From Paraescarpia echinospica (taxonomy: Eukaryota > Annelida > Polychaeta > Sabellida > Siboglinidae), in assembly GCA_020002185.1 (NCBI GenBank), contig CM034532.1:44205326-44269325 (forward strand): DNA of 64,000 nucleotides, written 5' to 3'. Below the pieces are notes generated by a model that saw nothing but the letters and a program-made list of their open reading frames with translations, made no database searches and was not told the DNA's origin. The translations under genes were made by a program, and so were the position numbers. Positions 28,301-33,087 of the stretch are shown here, one piece after another (position 1 is the first letter of the stretch; each line of letters starts with the position of its first letter).

Positions 28301-28316
28301 CCATCGTTGATGTCAT
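1141..28316 (-). CDS. ARFGEF3: ARFGEF3 (BIG3) orthologue, N-terminal 17 coding exons; 3' part outside the window
   Basis: Seventeen exons were joined by hand: 28316-28220, 25146-25095, 24200-24119, 22917-22783, 21214-21146, 16337-16218, 15729-15687, 14756-14558, 13955-13797, 13489-13357, 10829-10717, 7203-7040, 5812-5492, 4550-4405, 2313-2145, 1974-1867, 1350-1141. All have AG/GT borders and matching phases, giving 773 codons plus one base. The protein follows vertebrate ARFGEF3 co-linearly: LQLALESKN (exon 3), FTDLIW-like FVDLIW (exon 8), ILGNP and GRGSGCSGT (exon 9), ELVRLVG and LLYPP (exon 10), [15 protein letters not shown] (exon 17). Family knowledge: BIG3 is a large ARF-GEF-related protein of Golgi/secretory granules, with DCB/HUS helical repeats and a Sec7 domain lacking the catalytic glutamate. 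Here the Sec7-like part lies at about residues 520-640, where the helix LPSLLDC replaces the usual LPGE. Whether it has GEF activity is unknown; loss is inferred. Three exons are fused to minisatellites at their splice sites. Confidence 0.93.
1351..2144. other. ARFGEF3 introns 15-16 apart from exon 16
   Basis: AT-rich intron sequence on both sides of the exon at 1867-1974. Nothing else recognised. Confidence 0.6.
1867..1974 (-). CDS. ARFGEF3: ARFGEF3 coding exon 16
   Basis: 108 nt, acceptor acattgtag|ATCTGG, donor GATAG|GTGCGT. Joined to exon 15 it reads [15 protein letters not shown], matching vertebrate IDGLESSAIGGQLM. Found by phase and homology. Confidence 0.87.
2145..2313 (-). CDS. ARFGEF3: ARFGEF3 coding exon 15
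   Basis: 169 nt, phase 0 to 1; acceptor gctgtag|ATGCAG, donor CATAG|GTGAGA. It encodes [18 protein letters not shown] then [18 protein letters not shown], aligned with the vertebrate segment ending LGEAGY. Confidence 0.92.
2410..2505. repeat. ACAT-type microsatellite
   Basis: Interrupted CATACATA runs in ARFGEF3 intron 14. Confidence 0.9.
2779..3350 (-). pseudogene. LINE reverse transcriptase C-terminal fragment
   Basis: On the minus strand 3342-3136 reads [20 protein letters not shown], then [12 protein letters not shown], the thumb/C-terminal region typical of CR1-like LINE polymerases. It continues in another frame as [12 protein letters not shown] near 3100 and [10 protein letters not shown] near 2880. 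Several frameshifts and stops mark a dead, 5'-truncated copy in intron 14 of ARFGEF3. Confidence 0.8.
3351..4072. other. Intron 14 sequence, nothing recognised
   Basis: AT-rich, no coding similarity or repeat seen between the LINE fragment and the 48-bp array. Confidence 0.55.
4073..4452. repeat. 48-bp minisatellite carrying exon 14's 3' end and donor, about 8 copies
   Basis: The minus-strand unit reads [14 protein letters not shown] with donor GAG|GTAGGT. Donor copies lie at 4405, 4357, 4309, 4261 and 4213 (exact 48-bp steps) and at 4122. The copy near 4166 has its GT changed to AT. The unit is 16 codons, so the exon frame runs open through the proximal five copies and only breaks in the distal, diverged ones. 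Confidence 0.93.
4405..4550 (-). CDS. ARFGEF3: ARFGEF3 coding exon 14, fused to a donor-copy minisatellite
   Basis: 146 nt with the most proximal donor CCGAG|GTAGGT; acceptor tgttgcag|CTCTGA. It encodes [20 protein letters not shown], the counterpart of the Sec7 block ADTAYVLAYS..MLNTDLH, then [14 protein letters not shown]. The last about 40 nt plus donor are the unit of a 48-bp array continuing to the left. Donors at 4357, 4309, 4261 and 4213 would each add 16 residues in frame. Confidence 0.88.
4551..5491. other. Intron 13 sequence, nothing recognised
   Basis: AT-rich intron; small open frames show no family resemblance. Confidence 0.55.
5492..5812 (-). CDS. ARFGEF3: ARFGEF3 coding exon 13, linker and start of the Sec7-like domain
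   Basis: 321 nt, acceptor ggtttcag|ATATCG, donor TGCAG|GTCAGT, phase 1 in and out. The first half is an acidic, serine-rich linker ([13 protein letters not shown]). The second half, [15 protein letters not shown] then [13 protein letters not shown], aligns with the Sec7 helix normally containing LPGE..Q.IDR.M..FA. The catalytic glutamate is absent, as in vertebrate BIG3. Confidence 0.9.
6222..6432 (-). repeat. Partial tRNA-derived SINE body
   Basis: The segment shares AGCACAGTATCCAG, ATTCAGCCATG, TCATCACTG, AGCCAGGTGCTCATT and CAGCTGAGTGAAC with the SINE copies at 10850 and 21850. The tRNA-like head is missing here and the copy joins LINE sequence at about 6440. Confidence 0.6.
6470..7013 (+). 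pseudogene. LINE 3' fragment (polymerase tail, UTR and ATT-repeat end)
   Basis: The plus strand at 6525-6635 reads [19 protein letters not shown] then KSTLKTHLF, the extreme C-terminus of a CR1/L2-type polymerase, followed by an AT-rich UTR and a terminal ATT triplet run at about 6995-7013. The 3' end is only about 26 bp from the 5' splice site of ARFGEF3 exon 12. Confidence 0.75.
7040..7203 (-). CDS. ARFGEF3: ARFGEF3 coding exon 12, fused to an acceptor-copy minisatellite
   Basis: 164 nt using the most exon-proximal acceptor, tgttccag|TATCATAG; donor GAGG|GTGAGT. Joined to exon 11 it reads [15 protein letters not shown], then [17 protein letters not shown], aligning to the vertebrate LLKLIMDG segment and the helix after it. 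The first about 37 nt and the acceptor belong to the minisatellite to the right, so the true start could be any of about 60 copies. In this frame translation stays open into the array to about 8480. Confidence 0.85.
7170..10425. repeat. 54/48-bp minisatellite carrying exon 12's acceptor and exon start, about 60 copies
   Basis: The minus-strand unit contains a pyrimidine-rich stretch, tgttccag and TATCATAGACTCACTGGAAG, i.e. the 3' splice site and first codons of exon 12. Units of 54 and 48 bp alternate irregularly between 7170 and about 8820, keeping frame. From about 8820 to 10425 units vary (about 47-58 bp; many lack one G), breaking frame. This produces spurious frames of 605 aa (plus) and 482 and 616 aa (minus). 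The copy number is estimated from length. Confidence 0.95.
10717..10829 (-). CDS. ARFGEF3: ARFGEF3 coding exon 11
   Basis: 113 nt, phase 0 to 2; acceptor tacttgcag|TTGTTC, donor AAACT|GTTAGT. It encodes [14 protein letters not shown] through SNLALLK(L). A SINE ends about 20 bp upstream of the acceptor. The donor faces a 3.2-kb array of acceptor copies. Confidence 0.92.
10850..11166 (-). repeat. tRNA-derived SINE, most complete copy
   Basis: Read on the minus strand, about 11166 begins a tRNA-like head (GATGGCACAGTGGCTATTGC; B-box-like GGGGCGAATCC), followed by a body with GAGTACCTGG, TGGCTGAATGC and a tail CCAGGGAGTAAAG..GCACTTTGAGC. The same body occurs at 6222 and the same tail at 21850. 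It ends just upstream of the exon 11 acceptor. Confidence 0.7.
11167..12079. other. Intron 10 sequence
   Basis: Holds the 22-bp minisatellite at 11700-11785; otherwise nothing recognised. Confidence 0.5.
11700..11785. repeat. 22-bp minisatellite, about 4 copies
   Basis: Units contain GACTACTGCAATCTTGGTGTAG repeated head to tail between ARFGEF3 exons 10 and 11. Isolated related motifs (GACTGTGACATG, ACACAGGATTACTGCAA) continue near 13165-13250. Confidence 0.85.
12080..12985 (+). pseudogene. LINE polymerase C-terminal fragment with 3' end
   Basis: The plus strand reads [18 protein letters not shown], then [19 protein letters not shown] (12250-12300), and after frameshifts [17 protein letters not shown] (12610-12660). 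The tail GGTGCTATAGAAATCAATAAA ends at about 12962. These are C-terminal motifs of a CR1/L2-like reverse transcriptase. The copy is broken and 5' truncated. Confidence 0.85.
13357..13489 (-). CDS. ARFGEF3: ARFGEF3 coding exon 10
   Basis: 133 nt, acceptor gttgcag|TATATC, donor CGAG|GTAACA, leaving at phase 0. It encodes [18 protein letters not shown] and [13 protein letters not shown], nearly identical in pattern to the vertebrate protein. Confidence 0.93.
13797..13955 (-). CDS. ARFGEF3: ARFGEF3 coding exon 9
   Basis: 159 nt, acceptor gttgccag|GCAACA, donor ACAT|GTGAGT. It encodes [14 protein letters not shown], then [15 protein letters not shown] and ARTIY; both blocks are hallmarks of ARFGEF3 rather than BIG1/2. 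Just left of it (13730-13790) is a CCCAG-rich simple repeat. Confidence 0.93.
13956..14557. other. Intron 8 sequence, nothing recognised
   Basis: AT-rich, without repeats or coding similarity. Confidence 0.55.
14558..14756 (-). CDS. ARFGEF3: ARFGEF3 coding exon 8
   Basis: 199 nt, enters phase 1, leaves phase 2. Acceptor tgattgtag|GTGTTC; donor ATCTG|GTCTGT, which is weak. It encodes [15 protein letters not shown] and ends FVDLI(W), with the W codon split by the intron. Strong ARFGEF3 similarity. Confidence 0.92.
14757..15289. other. Intron 7 sequence, nothing recognised
   Basis: Very AT-rich; no features seen. Confidence 0.55.
15290..15452. repeat. TA-rich microsatellite
   Basis: Runs of TATATA interspersed with TTATTATG and a short TGTGTGTG. 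Small open frames here are low-complexity artefacts. Confidence 0.9.
15454..15642. mobile_element. Candidate pogo/Tigger-like MITE (189 bp)
   Basis: The left end CAGTAGAACCTCAC..TTAAGGTCACC and the reverse complement of the right end, CAGTGGACCCTCACAATTAAG, form imperfect terminal inverted repeats starting CAGT, typical of pogo-type elements. TA follows the right end; the left flank is CA, so a clean TA duplication is not seen. No coding capacity. Confidence 0.55.
15687..15729 (-). CDS. ARFGEF3: ARFGEF3 coding exon 7 (43-nt small exon)
   Basis: Found because exons 6 and 8 do not join in frame. A 43-nt exon with acceptor tatcttccag|TTGGAC and donor CTCAG|GTGTTT restores phase. It encodes [15 protein letters not shown], matching the position of the acidic linker before the DVV helix in vertebrate ARFGEF3. 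It is too short for ordinary ORF detection. Confidence 0.8.
15730..16217. other. Intron 6 sequence, nothing recognised
   Basis: No repeat or coding similarity seen. Confidence 0.55.
16218..16337 (-). CDS. ARFGEF3: ARFGEF3 coding exon 6
   Basis: 120 nt, phase 0; acceptor gccaccag|ATGGTG (weak pyrimidine tract), donor AATG|GTAGGT. It encodes 40 residues including [15 protein letters not shown], the DCB helix conserved across BIG proteins. The intron upstream is about 4.8 kb and consists largely of tandem repeats. Confidence 0.92.
16664..18160. repeat. 56-bp minisatellite, about 27 copies, in ARFGEF3 intron 5
   Basis: The unit contains CAAGAACCACCTTGGAGTGC, CACAGGACTAGTGAGAGAAG and GAACAGACTGTGCAG. 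Two alleles of one position (GGAGTG/GGATTG) alternate in blocks; three copies at 17640-17790 are shortened. On the minus strand each copy shows ttctctcactag followed by CAAG|GTGGTT, so it has acceptor- and donor-like motifs, but no exon homology was seen. Diverged units precede it at 16480-16660. Confidence 0.95.
18161..18569. other. Intron 5 sequence with a 46-nt exon-like segment
   Basis: On the minus strand 18504-18459 is bounded by tcatctttgtcag and CAAG|GTAAAC. It would break frame if spliced between exons 5 and 6, so it is not counted as an exon. Confidence 0.3.
18570..19040. repeat. Degenerate minisatellite of AACATGCCTACATCAACACA-type units
   Basis: About 20-bp motifs of the type AACATGCCTACATCAACAC recur with many substitutions and spacing changes. 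Related units reappear at 20548-20950, suggesting one old array interrupted by the 57-bp array. Confidence 0.8.
19447..20200. repeat. 57-bp minisatellite, 13 copies, with a 114-bp higher-order period
   Basis: The unit contains CACATCCTTATAACACATG, TACACAGGAGCACCTGACATG and ACAACAATGTAAAA. After the first two copies, units alternate strictly between ATGTCTAC and ATGTTTAC (19605 to 20175), giving a dimeric higher-order repeat. The minus strand reads open for 338 codons because 57 is a multiple of 3. No promoter, signal or homology supports a gene. Confidence 0.95.
20548..20950. repeat. 60-bp minisatellite, 5 copies, preceded by about 31-bp units
   Basis: Five near-identical 60-bp units run from 20641 to 20940 (AACATGCCTACATCAACACA, then CATGTAACCTACACTG and AATAATCTACTTTTGCAGAG). 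Before them are three shorter units with ACATCCATTGTATT. Confidence 0.93.
21146..21214 (-). CDS. ARFGEF3: ARFGEF3 coding exon 5
   Basis: 69 nt, phase 0; acceptor tctttttag|ATGTTA, donor CGAG|GTAACA. It encodes 23 residues, [10 protein letters not shown] to ITKMAE. Identified by phase and by alignment to the vertebrate stretch ending LKIAE. Confidence 0.85.
21850..22016 (-). repeat. tRNA-derived SINE, short copy with a clear tRNA-like head
   Basis: On the minus strand 22016-21945 reads GCGCAATGGATAGAGCATC, then a B box CGTTCGAATCC, resembling an arginine-type tRNA head, joined directly to the tail CCAGGGAGTAAAGTG...GACTGAATACTGC. The middle of the body is deleted relative to the 10850 copy. 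It is not a functional tRNA gene because no acceptor stem closes. Confidence 0.7.
22440..22735 (+). pseudogene. Probable LINE 3' end
   Basis: An AT-rich tail ends with GGACGCTATATAAGAAACTAA and an ATT triplet run (22720-22735), the same architecture as the LINE tails at 7000 and 12960. No coding part is recognisable. Confidence 0.45.
22783..22917 (-). CDS. ARFGEF3: ARFGEF3 coding exon 4
   Basis: 135 nt, phase 0 in and out; acceptor tttag|GTACTG, donor GAAG|GTCAGT. It encodes 45 residues starting VLLMDQRF and ending DQQVDIMK, aligned with the vertebrate segment ending LQVEVMK. Confidence 0.9.
22960..23915. repeat. About 30-bp CT-rich minisatellite with an internal duplication of about 400 bp
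   Basis: Units contain ACCTCCCATCTCCCACCTG followed by TTTTGGGG and vary a lot. A block ending ATTTCCCATTTCATGCTATC (about 23460-23520) recurs at about 23850-23915 with the same unit order, so a multi-unit segment was duplicated. All open frames here (up to 250 aa) are repeat artefacts. Confidence 0.9.
24119..24200 (-). CDS. ARFGEF3: ARFGEF3 coding exon 3
   Basis: 82 nt, acceptor tttcag|GGAGCG, donor GCAG|GTTGGT, leaving at phase 0. It encodes [17 protein letters not shown] and ends [13 protein letters not shown] is the most conserved DCB signature of the ARFGEF family and is shared with vertebrate ARFGEF3. Confidence 0.93.
24695..24756. repeat. AT microsatellite
   Basis: ATATAT runs split by CAAGTGTATAC in ARFGEF3 intron 2. 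Confidence 0.92.
25095..25146 (-). CDS. ARFGEF3: ARFGEF3 coding exon 2
   Basis: 52 nt encoding [18 protein letters not shown] across its junctions. Acceptor tttcag|ACTTAC, donor TCAG|GTGAGA; enters at phase 1 and leaves at phase 2. It aligns with the linker before LQLALESKN in the DCB domain. Confidence 0.85.
26110..26645 (+). pseudogene. Non-LTR retrotransposon RT fragment with PHD-like zinc finger
   Basis: The plus strand reads [20 protein letters not shown] (RT catalytic YADD box, about 26190), then [13 protein letters not shown], then a cysteine-rich [23 protein letters not shown], then [19 protein letters not shown] in a shifted frame. It is a decayed fragment of a different LINE lineage from the CR1-like copies, lying in ARFGEF3 intron 1. 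Confidence 0.85.
28220..28316 (-). CDS. ARFGEF3: ARFGEF3 coding exon 1 (start codon)
   Basis: Encodes residues 1-32, starting [16 protein letters not shown], with donor G|GTTAGT and phase 1. A second in-frame ATG at 28304 (MEDCL) has A at -3 and G at +4 and aligns with the vertebrate MEE start, so it is the more likely initiator. No splice acceptor is needed upstream. The 5' UTR boundary is not visible. Confidence 0.85.
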
Positions 28317-28560
28317 TGTGTCTTCACAGTTTGACAGACCCGGTAGCCGCGGCTCAACCTCAGCCCAGACTCACTCGGTAATCAGTCAGTTGACAGACAC
28401 TCCGCGCAAGACAAACAGCCGAGGAGGCGTTCACGGAGAAGAAGGGCATTACACTGTTATTTGTAGGGTAGTAACGGCGTTTCCGAACAATTTCAGAAAA
28501 TCATCTCAAGCGTTTGTGTAACCCTCTAACATACCCGTGCTGTCCTAAAATCCAGCTTAA
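28317..28560 (-). promoter_or_regulatory. ARFGEF3 upstream region (presumed promoter and 5' UTR)
   Basis: Sequence immediately 5' of the start codon is locally richer in G+C and CpG (CCGCGGC, CCGCGCA, GAGGAGGCG) than the AT-rich surroundings, as expected for a CpG-bearing promoter. No TATA box or transcription start can be fixed from sequence. Confidence 0.35.
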
Positions 28561-29589
28561 TTCCCATTCATCGTCCGCAATCAACATCAACATTACCTTT
28601 GGCTGCGTTTCACAAGTGCTGCCGCCTACTTCCGTTCTTATTAATTAAGTGTCGCCCTCTACCGGACACGTTCTTCTTATTTATAATCGTCCACTCAATC
28701 ACCCAGGGACTGTCGTATACTCTTAGCTGACTTCCATTCCATAAGCTCTTGCTCTCTTTGTTCGCCCTTGCTGCATTCCATAAAGTCAATATCGTCTGCA
28801 AAACGGTTGTGTTGAAGTTTTAGAAACATTTTCTTCGCGTTTTTACTATTATATATAAACGTGTATAGCTTTTGCGTAGTAATTGTAGAGTGGATTAAAA
28901 CTTCACCAGAACGTTGAGTTGGTGTTGCAGTTAAACAATGCTGTCAGGGGATGGAGTATGAAACCCATTGAACGGTAATAAGCCAACCAGGACCGGTCAC
29001 CGTGTCTATCCGTTATAAGAAGACACTGTCTATGTCTGTATATTAATTGGCAAAAATCCTAAGGTCGTTACATATAAAATTTCTGTAGGACGGTATACCA
29101 ATCTGCACATAAGTTTATTCTTGGTCTAATTGTTTTTGCACCGATTGACGTGGTTGCGGGTGTTCTCCCCATCTTATTTGCAGGTTACAGCAAAGGTATA
29201 GGCCTATACATTTCTGTGTGATGTCATCATCCATCCTCTTTAATGTTTTTGCCCTCAATGTCTAAGATGTTAAACTATAGTTCAGGCACATTTAAATTGA
29301 GTGAATGCAGTTTTCTATGGAAATGTCATTCCTTCCAGTGGCAGATCTATGATTTGACCAATGGGGGACGCAGCTACCCATCACCCCTTTGAGGTTCACC
29401 GAAAGATCTAGCTAACTGCACTCTCATTGAGGTTCATAACGCAGAACCTTCCAATTGCAACCCCACACCAAAAATCGCTAATTGCATCATCTTGAGAATG
29501 AAACGGGGTGTGCATGGCTTATACCCCTCACGCACAAACCCTGGATCCGAAAAAATACACCCCCCCAGGTAGATCGACATTATAGATAT

Positions 29590-29598
29590 ACATTATAC

Positions 29599-29665
<67 letters not shown>
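29590..29665. repeat. CA microsatellite
   Basis: About 30 CA dinucleotides followed by a TA run. It follows a stretch of unknown repeat-like DNA at 29340-29580. Confidence 0.95.
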
Positions 29666-30119
29666 CGTACTACAGCTGTATATATTTTCTTACAGTAACA
29701 ATCATAAAGCAAGTTTCCCTCCAGTCTCTGCTTGGCTTTTTGGGTACACGGTGGGCAGAAATAAAGTCACAGGAAAAAGTCAAGTTTTGTTTAGAAAAAT
29801 AAGTCAATAATCAATCAATATCAATAAATATATTTATTTCAGACACATTATATAACAAACATAATAAATTTAGAAAAATCAGTAATCAAAATAAAGTCAT
29901 GTGTACAGTAAGAAAGAAATTGTACATAATGAGATAATAAAAGAGAAATATAGTTATCTACCGCAAAATGAGTGACAGGAAATAAAGTCACAACATAACT
30001 TTATTTGAAGACTATATACACTGAATACAACGTTTTGCAATTATTCACCCAAATTTATTTATATTATAAATACAAAGAACTCAATTATTTAAATTTTTTC
30101 CTGTGACTTTATTTCCTAC

Positions 30120-30200
30120 ATTCAAATATATATTATATAATAGTATACATATATATTATATAATATATATATATTAATTATACGTATATATACATATATT
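30120..30200. repeat. AT-rich palindromic microsatellite
   Basis: Repeated TATATATTATATAATA in the intergenic region. Confidence 0.85.
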
Positions 30201-30204
30201 TTAT

Positions 30205-30360
30205 AGATTGAGAGGCTTTTGTTCGAGGGGCTTATGTCCGGGAAGGGCTTATGTCCGGAGGGGTTTATATCTAGAGGGGCTTATGGCCGAGGGGCTTTTG
30301 TCCAAGGGGCTTTTGTATAAGGGGCTTTTGTCCGGAGGGGCTTTTGTCCGCGCACCTTCT
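30205..30360. repeat. Short-unit (about 17-bp) imperfect repeat GGGGCTTTTGTCCG
   Basis: Eight or nine imperfect units of AGGGGCTTTTGTCCG or GGGGCTTATGTCC. It may be the end of an unrecognised DNA transposon. Confidence 0.7.
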
Positions 30361-30727
30361 GCCCCGCTTTTCTTCTTGTCCTGGTCGTCTCTCTGGACAA
30401 AACGGGTCATCGACTTACATTAATGACCCTGTCCACGGCTGGTCCCCGTGTAGAAGACTCTTGAGTCGGTGGATGGATGAATTGAGACATTATGTAACTA
30501 AATTGTTTAGGCCTGTGAATGATTTTTTCAAACAATCGCATTACAGTTTGAATTAAAATTGTATCCTAAGTACAGGCGTCGCTTCTGTAGACTTCGTAAA
30601 AGTTTTCTTTGAAAATTATAGTACACGATATGTAACTGGAATTGCAATTTTCATACTATTTTCCAGAGGACAATCTGTCTGTACTTTCCTGTTAAATACT
30701 GTCAACAAAACAACGACAACATGTCTA

Positions 30728-30962
30728 TAGGATGAACAACCAATTGCGCTAACCTGGACGCTAGAACGAAACAGAAAAAGAGGTAGACCAAAAATAACTT
30801 AGCGATGAATGACGAACGATCGAAGAATTAGGCGCTACTTGGTTAACATGGAGCCCAGCCGCAGTGAGCACAAAACAGTCAGCCAGGACAGGCGATATCG
30901 TGCGCTTGCGTTATGTGCCACGCGGCATTTCCTCTGATCTTGAGAGGAAGTAAAAGATAATT
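30728..30962 (+). pseudogene. LINE polymerase extreme C-terminus fragment
   Basis: The plus strand reads LTWTLERNRKRGRPKIT (30748-30800) and after a frameshift QDRRYRALALCATRH (30880-30925), matching the GRPKTTW...QDR..WR..V.ALCATRH tail of RTE-like LINE polymerases. Intergenic and dead. Confidence 0.7.
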
Positions 30963-32609
30963 GTTTGTTTTAACATACGTGTCTGTCAGAAAACATTGTC
31001 ATACTGAATTACCAATGCCTAGTATTACTCATGTGTAGGCGGTCACAGGTTTGTCAATAAATTTGTTACACAAATTGTCTCTTTCTATGGCAAGTGTTCA
31101 TATCATACAGTGGAACCCCGGTAATCTAGAAACCTCAACATCAAGACATAATATACCTTGCTATATGCATTATTAATGTATTTAAAAATTGGGTCAAATA
31201 CAGTAATTAGCGATTAAAGTCCTTATTGTATGAAGCATGTCAGTTACAATTGCACAGCCAATAAATCAAGTATCTGGTAAAACAAACAGTTTGGTATTAC
31301 ATTTTACAAAGTGTTGCAAACAACTACATTTAAAACTTACGAATTGACTACTATTGTGTTCTGATATCTCCACGCTGTTTGCCAGTTTTCCGGTAACCAA
31401 AACGGATCACAAGGGATTACTTTCCACTGATAAATTTATTATTTAGCAAAGCTACAAAAGCAAATTTTTATAAGCTTCTGTACAAGAAAGAATGTATTTC
31501 AGTAGAATAATTCACACATATTTGTATCAGATTGCATGTTTATCGCCTGCTATTCAGTGGCACAACAGAACACATGTAACTAACAATTCAGTTGCTTCTG
31601 TCTGCTACTTCGTCTTTTCCGCGAGGCAGAAGCCTGTGTACATACAAGCCCTTGTTTGAGAGAGTTACCGTAAAGGGACCGGAACATGTAACGTGTGTCT
31701 TCCCTGTTTTATTTTGAGCCTTGTTCTTTCTAGTAACAAATAATTAAATCAAACAAACAACTGATCTGATGAATGAATAAAACACTGGCCAATGACAATA
31801 TCGCGTGTTTAAGACATCACATTTATGCTATCAGGTAACTATATAATATGTAGAGATGAAATAAAAATAAGTTCAACATTACTTATATTGTGTAATATAT
31901 ACCATTGTCTTCAATTCGCATCCGTATATTCCGCGCAATAGTTACATTGTATAGTGCAGCCATTTTAATACTATATTACATATAGCTGGGTCAAGATGGC
32001 CTCCGTGCCGGTGTTCTTTCATATATTTATGTTAACACTGCTACTATTTTAATATAGGTACTGTTCGACGAGACCATGTGTTCACCATTGATGTTACTTC
32101 CTATAACTACAGCATGTGCTGTTACCAATTTAATGTTGGTACTGTTCCATACAGTGTAACTCCTCGTAGCTACACCATACGCTGCCTTGGTATTAATATT
32201 GTTGCTTTCTTTACTGCCATACCTTTAATACTGTTGCATTCGACTCCATACATGTATAGCTATATTAGACAATGCTGTTTAATATAAATAATAATATTTA
32301 ACATTGGTGTTACACCGTAGCTACGCTAGATACTATCATTACTTAAGTTCTGCGCTACGCTTCAACGTCGCTGCAACTGAGAGTTAATTAATGTTCATAA
32401 TGTTACTACACCGACATCTGACAATGTGATAACTGCTAATGTTGGTACTACTTCGCGTAGCTACTTCGGGCATTGTATCCATTTAAAATTGGTGCTCTAT
32501 ATTAAACAGTGTATTCATTCTTTACGTTGTTGCTACCCCATTTACATTACAAGTTTTAAGTGTTTCGTTATTTCTTAAAGATAATGTATGCTTTTCTATA
32601 TATCTACAC

Positions 32610-32615
32610 TTTATT
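32610..32615 (-). terminator. Candidate polyadenylation signal of the XPNPEP2-like gene
   Basis: AATAAA on the minus strand about 230 nt downstream of the stop codon at 32845. It is the first clear hexamer in the 3' flank. Confidence 0.5.
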
Positions 32616-32844
32616 TGATTGTCACCATTTTTAATGTTGTTATCACTTCGTGTTGATACGTAACACTGCCCCATTATACATTCATATTTAGTCGTCTTGG
32701 CCATGTATGTTTATGACATTTTAAGCAGAGCAATACGCTACATTATACCGGTACGTCATTTCCGCCGTGAGTATCCCAACGTGTGCATGATGCAGAACAA
32801 TGGGAGAGTGGCTGATAGAGGCTAAAGCCACTATTTATGATATC

Positions 32845-33087
32845 TTAGTCCTGCCAAAGTAGCAATTGTGTTGCTAGTGCTGTTATTGCGACAATATAAG
32901 TCCAGTTGACGGCAATGACGTCACATCCTGAGCTCAGTCGGGCCGATTGTGTCCAGTAGGGTGTGTCAGGAATGGGACTGACTCGAGCCAGTAGCCAGTT
33001 GTAGGCAAGCTGGTTGTTTCTGACGTTCTTCAAGTATTCGCCAGTCTTCCTCAGACAACGACTGTGATATATGTTCAGCCATCGTCT
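32845..33087 (-). CDS. XPNPEP2: XPNPEP2 coding exon 20 (C-terminus and stop)
   Basis: 243 nt including TAA; acceptor gcatctttcag|AGACGA. It encodes [19 protein letters not shown], a polar linker, and a final hydrophobic stretch (about residues 645-663) ending QD. This resembles a GPI-attachment signal preceded by small residues (SSG). The cleavage site is not predictable by eye. Confidence 0.92.
   Translation of the reverse strand, partial: RRWLNIYHSRCLRKTGEYLKNVRNNQLAYNWLLARVSPIPDTPYWTQSARLSSGCDVIAVNWTYIVAITALATQLLLWQD

Larger units (their letters stand above)
28561..32609. other. Intergenic region between ARFGEF3 and XPNPEP2
   Basis: Contains the CA run, AT-rich palindromes, a short-unit repeat and a LINE tail. 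At 31107 the sequence CAGTGGAACCCCGGTAATC looks like a single pogo-type transposon end. No conventional gene was recognised. Confidence 0.5.

Noticed and set aside
31107..31420. Complete pogo-like transposon starting CAGTGGAACCCCGG
   Set aside because: Only one end is convincing; the supposed other end (TTTCCGGTAACC) does not match well enough.
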